From JAAYKT01 sp964408955 (GTDB taxonomy: Bacteria > Bacillota > Clostridia > Lutisporales > Lutisporaceae), in contig CAYPBK010000002.1 in NCBI GenBank assembly GCA_964408955.1, positions 1 through 64,000 of the forward strand: a stretch of DNA of 64,000 bases. Direction: 5' to 3'. Positions within the stretch are counted from its first letter, which is position 1. Each line of letters begins with the position of its first letter. Under the pieces are notes generated by a model, which ran no database searches, was not told the origin of the DNA, and saw only the letters and a list, made by a program, of their open reading frames with translations. The translations under genes were made by a program, and so were the position numbers. Below are positions 52,845 to 62,952 of the stretch, in pieces.

Positions 52845-52880
52845 AGCGGCTTTGCAGTATATGCTGTAAAGCCGCTTTTT
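52845..52880 (+). terminator. hutU terminator
   Basis: AGCGGCTTT (from 52845) pairs with AAAGCCGCT (52868-52876), followed by a T-run to 52880. Confidence 0.9.
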
Positions 52881-52928
52881 ATATCTTAATCTATTCCTTT
52901 AAGCCATGAGTGCTTGGATGTTTCTTTT

Positions 52929-55031
52929 TTAATTTCTAATAATTCTTACAGCATTTAGAATTGCTATAAGTGCAACTCCCACATCTGCAAATACTGCACT
53001 CCACATAGTTGCTATACCAATAAGCCCCAAGCTTAAGACGAGGAATTTTACTCCCAACGCAAAAGTGATATTTTGCCATACTACTTTTCTCGTAAATTTG
53101 GCCACTTCAATTGCTTCAATCAGCTTCGAAGGTTCATCCGTCATTAGAACAATATCTGCTGCCTCAATAGCTGCGTCAGAGCCAAGACCTCCCATAGCTA
53201 CTCCTACATCTGCAATAGCTAAAACCGGCGCATCGTTTATTCCGTCACCGACAAAAATTACATTACCTTCGCCTTTTTTACTTTCCTTAATTTTTTCTAA
53301 AATATCTACCTTGTCCTGGGGCAATAGTTCATAATATACCTCGTCTAATTGCAATTCTTCGGATATAGCCTTGGCCGCGCCTTCACTATCTCCTGTAAGC
53401 ATAACAGCTTTATTTATTCCCAGAGCTTTTAAACCTTTTATCATGTTTTTTGAATCTGATTTAAGATTATCTGATATAAGAATGTATCCAGCGTATATTC
53501 CATTTACCGCTATATAAAGTATAGTGCCCTGTATTCCAGCTTTTACATAGACTATGCCTTCTTTATCCATGAGCTTGCTATTACCCGCAAGTATTTCCTC
53601 TGAATTCGTTTTTACTTTAATGCCGTGCCCCGTAATTTCCTCGTGATAAAGCACCGTTGATATATCCGCCGCTTTCCCATAGGCATCTTTTATGGATAGA
53701 GCTATTGGATGATCAGAAAAGCTTTCGGCTTTTGCCGCATATTCTAGTAGCTCTTCCTTTTGAAAGCCCTCTGTGGCACATATTTCATTAACCTTAAAAA
53801 CACCTTCCGTCAAGGTACCGGTCTTATCAAAAACTACTGTATCCACTCTATTTAATGCTTCCAGATAATTTCCGCCTTTTACTAAAATACCTTTTTTACT
53901 TGCTCCTCCTATGCCTCCAAAAAAACTGAGAGGTATAGATACAACTAAAGCACAAGGACACGAAATCACTAAAAATATCAACGCTCTATACAGCCATCTG
54001 TTAAATGTGCCAAGACCATATATCATTGTGGGAATTATAACAATAGCTAATGCAGCGAGGACTACTCCCGGAGTATATACTCTTGCAAATTTAGTTATAA
54101 ATTTTTCCGTGGACGCTTTTTTTAAAGCAGCATTTTCTACCAAATCTAAAATTTTTGTCACAGTAGATTCAGAATACTCCTTTTCCACCTTAACGGAAAT
54201 CATTTTATTCATATTGACAAAGCCGCTTAAAACAACATCGCCGGTTTTTACATCCCTGGGCATAGATTCTCCTGTCAATGCTGAGGTGTCAACAACTGTT
54301 TCACCCTTTAATACTTTACCGTCAAGAGGAACCCTCTCACCAGGTTTTACAATAATAATATCACCAATAGAAACTGACTCCGGTGACACCTGCTGTATTT
54401 GATTGTTTGAAATTATATTTGCATGGTCAGGCTTGATGTCCATTAAAGCCTTTATAGATTTCCTTGAGCGGCTGATAGCCAAATCCTGAAACAATTCTCC
54501 TATATTAAAAAATATCATTACTGCCGCAGCTTCAGGATAATCACCAATAGCAAAAGCACCTATGGTAGCTATGGTCATAAGGAAGTTTTCATCAAAAATT
54601 CTTCCTTTAAAAATGTTCTTAAAGGCTCTTAATAGCACCTCTCCACCGGCTAGCACATAAGCAGCACTAAATAGAATGAACCTAAAATCCATCACCCTGG
54701 CAAACAGATATGGAATAGAAAAAAGCAATAATGAAACTATTAGCTTAATAATCTGCCCTTTCACACTATCTTCAGCCACAGGGTTTTGAGCCCCGGTTTT
54801 TTCAAATATTTTGACATCTTGTTCTATATTATTCATGACTTCTATTGTCTCTTTCACTATGCTGTCCCCGTCTGCCGTCTTAGGGTATTCCAATACCAGT
54901 CTATTACCTGCAAAATCAACATAAGCTCTATTTATACCAAATATTTTATTGATGCTTTCTTCCATTTCTGCTGCACAGCTGGCACAGTGCAGACCTTTTA
55001 TAAAAAATTCTCTTCTAATAATCTCTTCCAT
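52929..55031 (-). CDS. cadA: P1B-type heavy-metal ATPase (Cd/Zn type)
   Basis: The 700-residue pump exports divalent metals using ATP. Residues about 1-70 form one HMA domain with GLHCASC. The transmembrane CPC motif (VISCPCALVVSIP) is characteristic of P1B pumps. The phosphorylation site DKTGTLT, the HP motif (SDHPIAL) and GDGINDAP are intact. The Cd/Zn/Co subgroup is inferred from the CPC context and a single HMA. No ArsR/CadC regulator is next to it. It lies 69 bp after the ornithine-racemase-like gene and could be co-transcribed. Confidence 0.92.
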   Translation of the reverse strand: MEEIIRREFFIKGLHCASCAAEMEESINKIFGINRAYVDFAGNRLVLEYPKTADGDSIVKETIEVMNNIEQDVKIFEKTGAQNPVAEDSVKGQIIKLIVSLLLFSIPYLFARVMDFRFILFSAAYVLAGGEVLLRAFKNIFKGRIFDENFLMTIATIGAFAIGDYPEAAAVMIFFNIGELFQDLAISRSRKSIKALMDIKPDHANIISNNQIQQVSPESVSIGDIIIVKPGERVPLDGKVLKGETVVDTSALTGESMPRDVKTGDVVLSGFVNMNKMISVKVEKEYSESTVTKILDLVENAALKKASTEKFITKFARVYTPGVVLAALAIVIIPTMIYGLGTFNRWLYRALIFLVISCPCALVVSIPLSFFGGIGGASKKGILVKGGNYLEALNRVDTVVFDKTGTLTEGVFKVNEICATEGFQKEELLEYAAKAESFSDHPIALSIKDAYGKAADISTVLYHEEITGHGIKVKTNSEEILAGNSKLMDKEGIVYVKAGIQGTILYIAVNGIYAGYILISDNLKSDSKNMIKGLKALGINKAVMLTGDSEGAAKAISEELQLDEVYYELLPQDKVDILEKIKESKKGEGNVIFVGDGINDAPVLAIADVGVAMGGLGSDAAIEAADIVLMTDEPSKLIEAIEVAKFTRKVVWQNITFALGVKFLVLSLGLIGIATMWSAVFADVGVALIAILNAVRIIRN

Positions 55032-55100
55032 TTATGTCACTCCTATCTGGACTTCTGCTTCGACTCCTTTTCTCCATCCTTTAAATCATCAATGTCCCGG

Positions 55101-56195
55101 TCATTCCATCATATCATTAGCATTGTCAGTTAAATATTTTTTATTTACATAGGGAGAGGTAGTCAGGCTAAGAACAGCTGAATAAGCGCAGCGAAAAGGC
55201 ATAATGCTGCCGACTTTTATTTCCTCCGTAACATGGGTAATATCCAAAAGCAAATGGTCACTGCTCCCTCCTAGAATTTCCGCACCTTTGTATACAGGCG
55301 TCAATGCCTCTATTCGAACATCCTGTCTCCCAACAGACAATATAGCACGCCTCCTGGGACCTTTATCCTCAAAAACAGGTTTACACCCAAAAGCGTCATA
55401 ACCTATTTCCCCTATGGGGACGGAGGGCTTTTCCTTCAATTCAATTACCTCAGCTTTCAAAATAAAAGCATCAGAATAAAAATCAGGCAAGAATATACCG
55501 TTGGTGCTGTCCTCGCCAAGGATAACACCTTCACCTATTCTTAAATTATTAACTTCCTTTGGCAACCTACCCTCCATCAGAAGCTTTGTTGTACAGGTAG
55601 AACCACCGGATAGATATTCTAAATCAATACCAAAATGTTTCTCTATATCCTTTTTTATATTCACTAAAAGCTCCGAATTTTGAACCGTAGGCAAAACACC
55701 GCCATAGCAGCCTACATTAGTACCAATACCTGCCAGCTTAACGCCTCTCATCGTTAATATCTGCTCTACAGTATGAAAAACATCCTTTGGCAAAACGCCT
55801 TCCCTCAGATCCCCCACATCTATCATAAGAATTATATCATGGACTTTACCTAAGCCTTCTGCCCTATCCGAATAAGCTTTAATGACCTCCAATTGAGACT
55901 GGAGGCTGATATCCACATACTCTATAACCTCTTTTGCTTCACTTATTTTTGGTATTCTTATCAGCATGTATTTCACTTGGGGAAGCTTCTTTTTTACTTC
56001 CTTAATATTTTGTATTCTGGAGTCTCCTAAAAAGTTCACCCCCGCAGATACTATTGCTTCAACAATAGGCAATTTGGCACAAAATCCTTTTGTAACTACA
56101 CAAATGTCAATGCCGTTATCCGCGCATAGTCTTTTCACATGCTTTGTGTTGTGAACAATTTTATTAAGATTAACTTCAAGTACAGGTGTATCCAT
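55101..56195 (-). CDS. Alanine racemase N-domain protein, ornithine racemase-like
   Basis: A 364-residue PLP enzyme resembling the ornithine racemase Orr of amino-acid-fermenting clostridia: PLP lysine in VVTKGFC (about 40), LSGGSTCT and NLRIGEGVILG. Orr converts L- to D-ornithine for the oxidative branch of ornithine fermentation. No ornithine aminomutase or dehydrogenase genes are in the window. ATG 56195 has GGAGGTG at the right spacing; the longer frame begins in that site. Confidence 0.82.
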   Translation of the reverse strand: MDTPVLEVNLNKIVHNTKHVKRLCADNGIDICVVTKGFCAKLPIVEAIVSAGVNFLGDSRIQNIKEVKKKLPQVKYMLIRIPKISEAKEVIEYVDISLQSQLEVIKAYSDRAEGLGKVHDIILMIDVGDLREGVLPKDVFHTVEQILTMRGVKLAGIGTNVGCYGGVLPTVQNSELLVNIKKDIEKHFGIDLEYLSGGSTCTTKLLMEGRLPKEVNNLRIGEGVILGEDSTNGIFLPDFYSDAFILKAEVIELKEKPSVPIGEIGYDAFGCKPVFEDKGPRRRAILSVGRQDVRIEALTPVYKGAEILGGSSDHLLLDITHVTEEIKVGSIMPFRCAYSAVLSLTTSPYVNKKYLTDNANDMME

Positions 56196-56423
56196 ATTTG
56201 CCACCTCCGATAAAAATCTATCTTATTTAAATAATACCACGATACTAAGCATTAGTTAATCCAAATTAATACTAAATTATTTCATAAAACCTATTATTAT
56301 CGGTTATAATAATAAAAATTAGCAATTTAAGTATTTAAAAACGCAATTTTTCCAAAAAACTGTAGAATTTTTTTTATAATCCATGCTATAATAAAACAAC
56401 ATTTTTTTTAAGGAGTGAAAATA

Positions 56424-56855
56424 ATGAAAAGGGCTATTACCTTAACATTGACTATAATAATGATATTCACCTTAGTTGCGGGCTGTTCGCCAAAGCCTCA
56501 AGAGCCTGCTCCCAATAGTGGGGGAAATTATAAGGACGGCACCTATACGGAAAAAGGTGAACCGGATGACAAAGGCTGGGCACCGGAGGTAACGATAACA
56601 GTTAAGGACGGCAAAATTACAGAGGCGAATTATGATGAGATATCAGATGAGGGAAAGCTAAAAACCGAAGACGAGGATTATAAAGAAAGCTTTATGAAGG
56701 TTAATAATGTTGATGTTATAAAGGTTTATGAAAAATTCGGCTCCGAGCTGGTAAACAAACAGGACCCTTCAAAGGTTGATGCAACAGGCGGTGCAACTTC
56801 ATCAGGCAACAAATTTATTGAGCTGTCACAGAAAGCTTTGGAAAAAGCTAAGTAA
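56424..56855 (+). CDS. FMN-binding-domain lipoprotein
   Basis: A 143-residue lipoprotein (lipobox VAGC) with a proline-rich linker and an FMN_bind-type domain ending in the characteristic DATGGATSSGNKF, where FMN can be attached to Thr/Ser covalently. Similar proteins act in extracellular electron transfer or Rnf-like chains. ATG 56424 is 8 nt after AAGGAG. A terminator follows. The flavin attachment is inference from family. Confidence 0.82.
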   Translation: MKRAITLTLTIIMIFTLVAGCSPKPQEPAPNSGGNYKDGTYTEKGEPDDKGWAPEVTITVKDGKITEANYDEISDEGKLKTEDEDYKESFMKVNNVDVIKVYEKFGSELVNKQDPSKVDATGGATSSGNKFIELSQKALEKAK

Positions 56856-56884
56856 TTAAAGCAATAAAGCCAACTGATAAACAT

Positions 56885-56914
56885 AATAACCATAGGGAAA
56901 ACCCTATGGTTATT
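56885..56914 (+). terminator. Terminator of the FMN-binding lipoprotein gene
   Basis: AATAACCATAGGG (56885-56897), loop AAAA, CCCTATGGTTATT (56902-56914): a 13-bp perfect stem. Confidence 0.85.
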
Positions 56915-56950
56915 ATATTATGGCTTCAGCCATGACACTGTCTCATTTAA

Positions 56951-58183
56951 TTATTTCACTATTATTCTATGATAGGTTTTCTTCCCTTTTTTCAAAACTG
57001 CCCCGTCTTCTTTTATATCATTAGTGTTAAAGATATATTCGATGGAATCAACTTTTTCATCATTCAATAATAACCCGCCTTGATTAATCAATCTCCTTCC
57101 GTCGCCTTTTGACGCAGCCAATCCTGAGATGACCAAAACATCAACAATATTTATCCCGTCTTCTACAGTAGTTTTATCTATTTCGGTAGTCGGCACCAAA
57201 TCCATATCCTCGCCCCCGCCAAACAGAGCTTCAGCAGCTTTTTGTGCTTTTACAGCCTCATCCATACCATGCACTAAGGATGTAACCTCATAAGCAAGGA
57301 CCTTTTTAGCCTCGTTAATCTGATTCCCCGGCAGAGAGCCAAGCCTGCGCACCTCATCCATGGGGATAAAAGTCAAAAGAGCAAGACATTTTTCTACATC
57401 CGCATCATCAATATTTCTCCAATACTGATAGAATTCAAAGGGACTTGTTTTGTTAGGGTCCAACCACACTGCGCCGGATTGGGTTTTGCCCATTTTTTGC
57501 CCTTCACTGTTTGTGAGAAGTGCAAAGGTCATCCCATAAGCGCTGGCGCCCTCAACACGCCTTATCAAATCTACACCGGAAATAATGTTGGACCATTGAT
57601 CATCCCCGCCCATTTGCAGCTTGCAGCCGTATCTCCTATATAGCTCCAGAAAATCATAGGATTGCATAAGCATATAATTAAACTCAATAAAGGTAAGGCC
57701 TTTTTCTAATCTGCTTTTATAGCATTCGGCAGTAAGCATACGATTGACGGAAAAATGCACACCGATTTCCCTGAGGAAGTTTACATAATTCAATTCCAAA
57801 AGCCAATTGGCGTTGTTATCCATAATGGCTTTTCCATCACTGAAATCGATTACTTTTTGAAATTGCACCTTAAATTTCTCTGCATTTTCATTTATCTCCT
57901 CCTGGGTTAGCATCTTTCTCATATCCGTCCTGCCACTGGGGTCACCTACCATAGTCGTACCCCCTCCCAAAAGGGCTATAGGTCTATGCCCGGCACGCTG
58001 CATATGTGCCATAACGATCATCTGGACAAAATGTCCTACATGGAGACTGTCGGCAGTAGGGTCAAATCCGATATAAAAGGTAACGGATTCTTTCTCAAAC
58101 AGCTCCCTTAGCTCCTCCTCATGAGTAACTTGCTCAACAAAGCCTCTTTCAACTAAAACATCATATACGTTACTTTTTTCCAT
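56951..58183 (-). CDS. tyrS: Tyrosyl-tRNA synthetase
   Basis: TyrRS charges tRNA-Tyr. The 410-residue class I synthetase has the HIGH box equivalent (DSLHVGHFVQ), the GDPSGR segment, KMGKTQSG as KMSKS equivalent, and a C-terminal S4 RNA-binding domain (VDVLVISGLAASKGDGRRLI). AGGAGG precedes ATG 58183. A T-box leader lies directly upstream, so expression should follow tRNA-Tyr charging. It is monocistronic. Confidence 0.96.
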   Translation of the reverse strand: MEKSNVYDVLVERGFVEQVTHEEELRELFEKESVTFYIGFDPTADSLHVGHFVQMIVMAHMQRAGHRPIALLGGGTTMVGDPSGRTDMRKMLTQEEINENAEKFKVQFQKVIDFSDGKAIMDNNANWLLELNYVNFLREIGVHFSVNRMLTAECYKSRLEKGLTFIEFNYMLMQSYDFLELYRRYGCKLQMGGDDQWSNIISGVDLIRRVEGASAYGMTFALLTNSEGQKMGKTQSGAVWLDPNKTSPFEFYQYWRNIDDADVEKCLALLTFIPMDEVRRLGSLPGNQINEAKKVLAYEVTSLVHGMDEAVKAQKAAEALFGGGEDMDLVPTTEIDKTTVEDGINIVDVLVISGLAASKGDGRRLINQGGLLLNDEKVDSIEYIFNTNDIKEDGAVLKKGKKTYHRIIVK

Positions 58184-58204
58184 TATTATTCCTCCTGTTT
58201 AAAA

Positions 58205-58470
58205 ACAATAAAGCCACTCATCCCCGGTATAGGGACGAATGGCTCGCGGTACCACCCTAATTGGCATAAATGCCCAACTCATAACAGATACAAATCTATA
58301 TCCTCTTCCTTTGATAACGGCGGAAGTCTCCGTCACAGCCTACTTCAAATAATTTCAGCCTGCAGCTAAGAGGTGTATTTCACAAGATTCGCCTTCCGGT
58401 TCTCACCAACCACCGGCTCTCTAAGAGGCTAGCATTGCTACTTTTCCCCGTCATTGCTTTTATTTTTGAA
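58205..58470 (-). promoter_or_regulatory. T-box leader of tyrS
   Basis: On the minus strand the T-box AGGGTGGTACCGCG (58245-58258) and a terminator (58212-58225 pairing with 58232-58244, AGCCA...TGGCT) lie upstream of tyrS. AGAGAGCCGG and AGTAGG Stem I elements are present. The specifier segment reads GAAATTATTTGAAGTAGG; TAT (Tyr) fits but depends on the alignment. Confidence 0.93.
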
Positions 58471-58676
58471 CTATGTGTTCATTATATATTTTAGTCATAA
58501 ATCTGTCAATGAAAATATGTTCTACCAGTAATTGGCACACGGTAATTATAATTATGTTAGAATAGCAACTTAAAATGTTATATCTTAATATTTTTTATCT
58601 GTTATAATAGCATATAGATTTGTTTTTACCTTTTAGATTGGAAGAAAATTATTGCATAATAGAGTGGAGAGATATC

Positions 58677-59567
58677 ATGAAAAAATCCTATAAAGCTGAC
58701 CTTATCCTACTATTCGTAACGGTTATTTGGGGAGCAGGTTTCCCCGTTACAAAATTTGCGTTGCAAACAATAACCCCTATGTATATTATCGCCTTGAGAT
58801 TTGCCATTGCCGGCACACTTTTATCAATTATATTTCATAAAAAGCTAAAGGAAATTAAAAAGGAAATAATTAAACCCGGCTTGGTACTTGCTATATTGCT
58901 TTTCGCCATATATGTTTTCCAAACCATTGGAATGCAATACACCACCGCCAGCAAATCCGGCTTTTTCGTTGGGCTTGCCGTATTATTTGTTCCTTTTTTC
59001 TCCTATTTCTATTTAAAAACGGAAATCACTTCAAAGACTATATTGAGTACCGCAATTGCAGCCTTCGGATTATTCTTATTAAGCTATGACGGGGGAGGCG
59101 CCTCCTTTAATAAAGGCGATTTCCTTATGATATTGTCGGCAGTATGTTGTGCATGGCATTTAATCTTTTCCTCAAAATACGTGGCACAACATGATGCTAC
59201 CTTGCTATCTATATTAAATATGGTTTTCGTTGCTATTTTTGCTTTTATAGGAGCTATAAGCTTTGAGAAGTTTCCGAGAAATATTTCTTCCGTGAGCTTG
59301 GGTTCTTTGCTTTTTATGGGTGTTTTATGCACTGCTTTCGCTTTTTTAGTACAGATTGCGGCGTTAAAATACACTACCGCCACCCATGTGGCTATAATAT
59401 TTACCATGGAACCGGTGTTTTCCGCCATTACTTCTTGGATTTTGTTAAAGGAGCACCTAGGCTCCAAAGGAATTTTAGGCGGAGTCTTAATAGTGCTCGC
59501 TATGCTTCTTTCGGAGCTTAATTTAAGCTTTTTCAAAAAAGCGAAAACTATGAAATCAACATCATAA
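58677..59567 (+). CDS. EamA/DMT family transporter
   Basis: A ten-helix protein with two EamA repeats, paralogous to the product of 33897-34784 (both start near KADLxLLxxTxxWGxxxxxxK). ATG 58677 follows GGAGAG; the longer ORF to 58620 has no ribosome site. The substrate is unknown. It converges with the DUF2179 gene. Confidence 0.88.
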   Translation: MKKSYKADLILLFVTVIWGAGFPVTKFALQTITPMYIIALRFAIAGTLLSIIFHKKLKEIKKEIIKPGLVLAILLFAIYVFQTIGMQYTTASKSGFFVGLAVLFVPFFSYFYLKTEITSKTILSTAIAAFGLFLLSYDGGGASFNKGDFLMILSAVCCAWHLIFSSKYVAQHDATLLSILNMVFVAIFAFIGAISFEKFPRNISSVSLGSLLFMGVLCTAFAFLVQIAALKYTTATHVAIIFTMEPVFSAITSWILLKEHLGSKGILGGVLIVLAMLLSELNLSFFKKAKTMKSTS

Positions 59568-59582
59568 CCGGTCTCTGGTCTC

Positions 59583-60101
59583 TTACTTTTTAATAGGTAC
59601 AAAATGTCCTCCCGCAGAGGATCTTATATCAAAAATTGTAATAAAAGCATTGGGGTCTATATTCTTTATAGTTTCCCGAAGCTTTTTAATATTTTTTCTT
59701 TCCAAAATAACCTTTAGTGCATAGGATTTGCTCTCGACTCCCATTCCTTCAAAAATTGTTACGCCGAAGCCCTCTTTTCTGAGAATCTCCACAGCTTCCT
59801 TTGCGCTATCCTTCAGCACTACCTCCGCTGAAACTCTTCCTAATGAAAGTTTCTCTTCTATTGTGCCGCCGATGATATTCCCGCAGGCAAACCCACCGCA
59901 ATAAGCAATAATCAGAATAGGTTTATCTAAATTTCCTACTACATTACCAAGAACCATTAGATAAATCATTACTTCAAAAAAACCCAGCGACGCAGCAATC
60001 TTCTTATTCCCTTTAACTAAAAAAAGTGTTCTCATAGTACCCATGGATACATCGAAAGCCCTCGCAAAAAAAATAAATATAGCTTGTACGAAAATTGGCA
60101 T
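59583..60101 (-). CDS. DUF2179/UPF0316 membrane protein
   Basis: A 172-residue protein with three N-terminal helices, starting MPIFVQAIFIFFARAFDVSMGTMRT, followed by a soluble DUF2179-type domain (EVVLKDSAKEAVEILRKEGFGVTIFEG). The family is conserved but uncharacterised. AGGAGG precedes ATG 60101. Confidence 0.85.
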   Translation of the reverse strand: MPIFVQAIFIFFARAFDVSMGTMRTLFLVKGNKKIAASLGFFEVMIYLMVLGNVVGNLDKPILIIAYCGGFACGNIIGGTIEEKLSLGRVSAEVVLKDSAKEAVEILRKEGFGVTIFEGMGVESKSYALKVILERKNIKKLRETIKNIDPNAFITIFDIRSSAGGHFVPIKK

Positions 60102-60155
60102 TTTTACCTCCTGAATTTTTACTGCAATAATTTTAACAATAGTAGTTTTGGTTTT

Positions 60156-60215
60156 ATTATATCATGTATTTCTAAGAAATACATGATATAATCTGCCATG
60201 TGCGTTTTTGACACA
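60156..60215 (+). repeat. Palindromic repeat R2, copy 3
   Basis: A near-perfect palindrome with 18-bp arms (60156-60173 and 60175-60192; ATATCATGTATTTCT... ) around one base, followed by a conserved flank CTGCCATGTGCGTTTTTGACA. The left context AACAATAGT...TTATTATAT is also shared with R1, so the two repeat families are related. Confidence 0.8.
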
Positions 60216-60343
60216 AATTAAAAAAGAATTTAAAACCAAAATAACCTTCAATTAACGCTTGGTCTTTTTTATAATTTCCGCTTAATAATGCAAAATAGTA
60301 ATGAAAGAATTTTTCTTTTAATTTTAATGAAAGGAGATAATTT

Positions 60344-61405
60344 ATGATTAATCATAAAAGGCTTTGTACAATTCTATTATGTATACTGCTTTTAGGCGGA
60401 TGTTCCCCTCAAGCCAAACGAATAGTTCCGCCCCAAGGCATTCAAAAGCCTCATGTTACCACGCCCCACCCCGGCGCCACAGCTCGTGGCAATTTTGACG
60501 GTAAAATTTCTGCATCCTTTGAAAGAGCAGAAACAGGCAATGTAACTGCAAATAATGCCATAATAAGATCAGGACCCGGCTCTGATTTTGCCAATATCGG
60601 AACAGCGGCAAAAGGAGATAAGCTTAATATTTTTGGTAAAGTAAATGATTGGTTTATAGTTCAGGTGCCTAACAAAAGCTCTGTAGGTTGTATTCAAGCA
60701 AACCAAATTAAGCCTTTCGCAGGAAATCTTGGACTTAAGAAAATACCAAGCGTGCCGCCGCTGACAAACACAAATCCCAATGTTCCCAATGTCCCCGGCA
60801 GCCAGGGCACACCAAACCAAACCACACCGGGTCCCTCTAACCCCGGCTCGCCCTCTGGAACATTGCCGGGTACTCCCGGTAGCGGATCAGATTTTTCTCC
60901 TGGCGCTACACCTGGTGATATTAATGCACCTGGTGGTACTACTACACCGGGAGGCACTACTACTCCGGGTGGTTCCACACCTGGAACCACTACCGGCGAA
61001 GATGCAGCCGGCAACGGTGTTATGACGGCTGAGGAAAAAAAGGTGCTGGATTTATGTAATGCGGAGCGTGCCAAAGTCGGTGCTAAAGCTCTCGTCGCCA
61101 GTAATGAATTAACTAAGCTTGCGAGAATGAAATCAAAGGATATAGTTGACAAAAATTATTTTAGCCATCAATCGCCTACCTACGGCTCGCCCTTTGATAT
61201 GATGAGAGATCATGGAATTAACTATGCCTACGCCGGTGAGAATCTTGCCCAAAACAGCACGGCAGAAAAGGCCGTAAATGCTTGGATGAATTCGGAAGGG
61301 CATAAGAAAAATATATTGAATCCAAACTTTACTGAGCTGGGAGTGGGTATTGCTCCCAAAGGCGACGGCAGCTTCATTTACACTCAAATGTTTATAGGGA
61401 GATAA
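60344..61405 (+). CDS. CAP/SCP-domain lipoprotein with SH3-like domain
   Basis: The 353-residue lipoprotein (lipobox LGGC) has an SH3_3-type domain (about 60-125: NVTANNAIIRSGPGSDFANI), a Pro/Gly/Thr-rich linker (about 135-222) and a C-terminal CAP/SCP domain (about 228-353; LCNAERAKVGAKAL, YFSHQSPTYGSPFDMM, AGENLAQ, GHKKNILN). It resembles YkwD/SafA-like proteins of spore formers and is probably attached to the envelope. GGAG precedes ATG 60344; a terminator follows. Confidence 0.9.
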   Translation: MINHKRLCTILLCILLLGGCSPQAKRIVPPQGIQKPHVTTPHPGATARGNFDGKISASFERAETGNVTANNAIIRSGPGSDFANIGTAAKGDKLNIFGKVNDWFIVQVPNKSSVGCIQANQIKPFAGNLGLKKIPSVPPLTNTNPNVPNVPGSQGTPNQTTPGPSNPGSPSGTLPGTPGSGSDFSPGATPGDINAPGGTTTPGGTTTPGGSTPGTTTGEDAAGNGVMTAEEKKVLDLCNAERAKVGAKALVASNELTKLARMKSKDIVDKNYFSHQSPTYGSPFDMMRDHGINYAYAGENLAQNSTAEKAVNAWMNSEGHKKNILNPNFTELGVGIAPKGDGSFIYTQMFIGR

Positions 61406-61454
61406 ATTGCTACCCTGGGATTGGAAAGTTGAACTTTCCCATTATGTATAAACT

Positions 61455-61490
61455 GCTGCGGGTAGAGAAAAATCCTCACCCGCAGCTTTT
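61455..61490 (+). terminator. Terminator after the CAP lipoprotein gene
   Basis: GCTGCGGGT (61455-61463) pairs with ACCCGCAGC (61478-61486), followed by TTTT. Confidence 0.9.
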
Positions 61491-61531
61491 CTAAACGCTA
61501 TATATTTTATCAATCTATTTTTTTGACTTAT

Positions 61532-62755
61532 TCAATTCTTCCCGGAAGGCATATCCGTTATAAGCTCTTTTTCCGTTGCTGCAACTATTACAGCACAAGC
61601 GGCATCTCCTGTAATATTCAACGATGTTCTAGCCATATCCAAAACTCTGTCAATGCCGGCAATGAGTGCCAGCCCTTCCAAAGGCAAGCCGATAGATTGA
61701 AGCACCATTGTCAGCATTACCAAGCCTGCTCCCGGTACACCTGCAGTGCCGATAGATGCCAAAGTAGCAGTTAATATTACTGTTAATTGCTGTCCAATTG
61801 TTAAATTAAGACCATATACTTGTGCAATAAAAAAGGCACATACTCCTTGGTATAGTGCGGTTCCATCCATGTTGATAGTAGCTCCTAAAGGTATTACGAA
61901 GCTAGATATTGCTTTTGGCACGCCCATTTCTTCGGCAGATTTCATGGTTAAAGGTAACGTGCTGGCGCTGCTGGCTGTTGTAAAAGCAAAAATTGATGCA
62001 GGTGAAACCAGCTTAAAGAATCTCCCGGGACTAAAATTTGCAAGCAATTTCAAGGAGCCTCCGTATATTAGGATAGCATGCAGAATACATCCCAAATAGA
62101 CTACAACTATTACTTTTAATAATGGCAAAAGTACCTTTGGTCCGTTAACAGCTACAACCGGGATAATGAGTGCAAATACACCGTAAGGCGCAAACCTCAT
62201 AATGGCTTCCGTCATCTTATACATAGCCTCTGCTAAAGCTTCAAAGCCACCTCTAAGTGGTTTACCTTTATCCCCCACTGCCATTATACTACTACCCAGC
62301 ATTAGGGCGAATACAATTATCTGAAGCATATTCCCATCTACAACAGCTTTAAAGGGGTTTGATGGAATAATGTTTAATAATGTGTCAATAAATTTTGGTA
62401 TTTCCTTAGCATCAGCAGCGGCATCTACAGGAATAGTATATCCTGCTCCCACTTTTAATAAATTTGCCAGTATAAGACCTAATATTACTGCAAAAGCTGT
62501 CGTTAGCAAGAAATATACAAGTGTTTTCCCCCCGATTCGTCCTATTTTCTTGACATCTCCTAAACCAAATGTGCCTACAACTAGGGATGCCAACACCAAT
62601 GGCACTACTATAAGTTTAATTAAGTTCAAAAATAGTGTACCAAAAGGTTTAATATAATTGTTAGCAACCTCCGGGGAGCCCTGAAGCATGATACCTACTA
62701 CAATACCTAAAATTAAAGCTATTAGTATTTTTGTTGATAAATTCAATTTTTTCAT
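61532..62755 (-). CDS. Dicarboxylate/amino acid:cation symporter (DAACS)
   Basis: A 407-residue Glt-type symporter with eight helices and two re-entrant loops. Conserved motifs are SSASTLPLT, NMDGTALYQG (NMDGT) and the C-terminal GVPGAGLVML plus DRVLDMARTSLNI. It imports glutamate, aspartate or a dicarboxylate with Na+ or H+. AGGAGGTG precedes ATG 62755. It is divergent from trmB. Confidence 0.92.
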   Translation of the reverse strand: MKKLNLSTKILIALILGIVVGIMLQGSPEVANNYIKPFGTLFLNLIKLIVVPLVLASLVVGTFGLGDVKKIGRIGGKTLVYFLLTTAFAVILGLILANLLKVGAGYTIPVDAAADAKEIPKFIDTLLNIIPSNPFKAVVDGNMLQIIVFALMLGSSIMAVGDKGKPLRGGFEALAEAMYKMTEAIMRFAPYGVFALIIPVVAVNGPKVLLPLLKVIVVVYLGCILHAILIYGGSLKLLANFSPGRFFKLVSPASIFAFTTASSASTLPLTMKSAEEMGVPKAISSFVIPLGATINMDGTALYQGVCAFFIAQVYGLNLTIGQQLTVILTATLASIGTAGVPGAGLVMLTMVLQSIGLPLEGLALIAGIDRVLDMARTSLNITGDAACAVIVAATEKELITDMPSGKN

Positions 62756-62952
62756 TAATACACCTCCTTCCCTAGTTATTAATATTAAAATTAGTATTTA
62801 GTTATGCTTACTATAATTATGATATAATTTCATTTGTCTATAATCCCATGATTTTATTTTGTAGTTTTATATTCAAAAGTTTAATATATTGGATTTATTA
62901 AATCTAAAGTATATAATACTTTTAGTACTTATAAATATTTGGGGAGGTTAGT

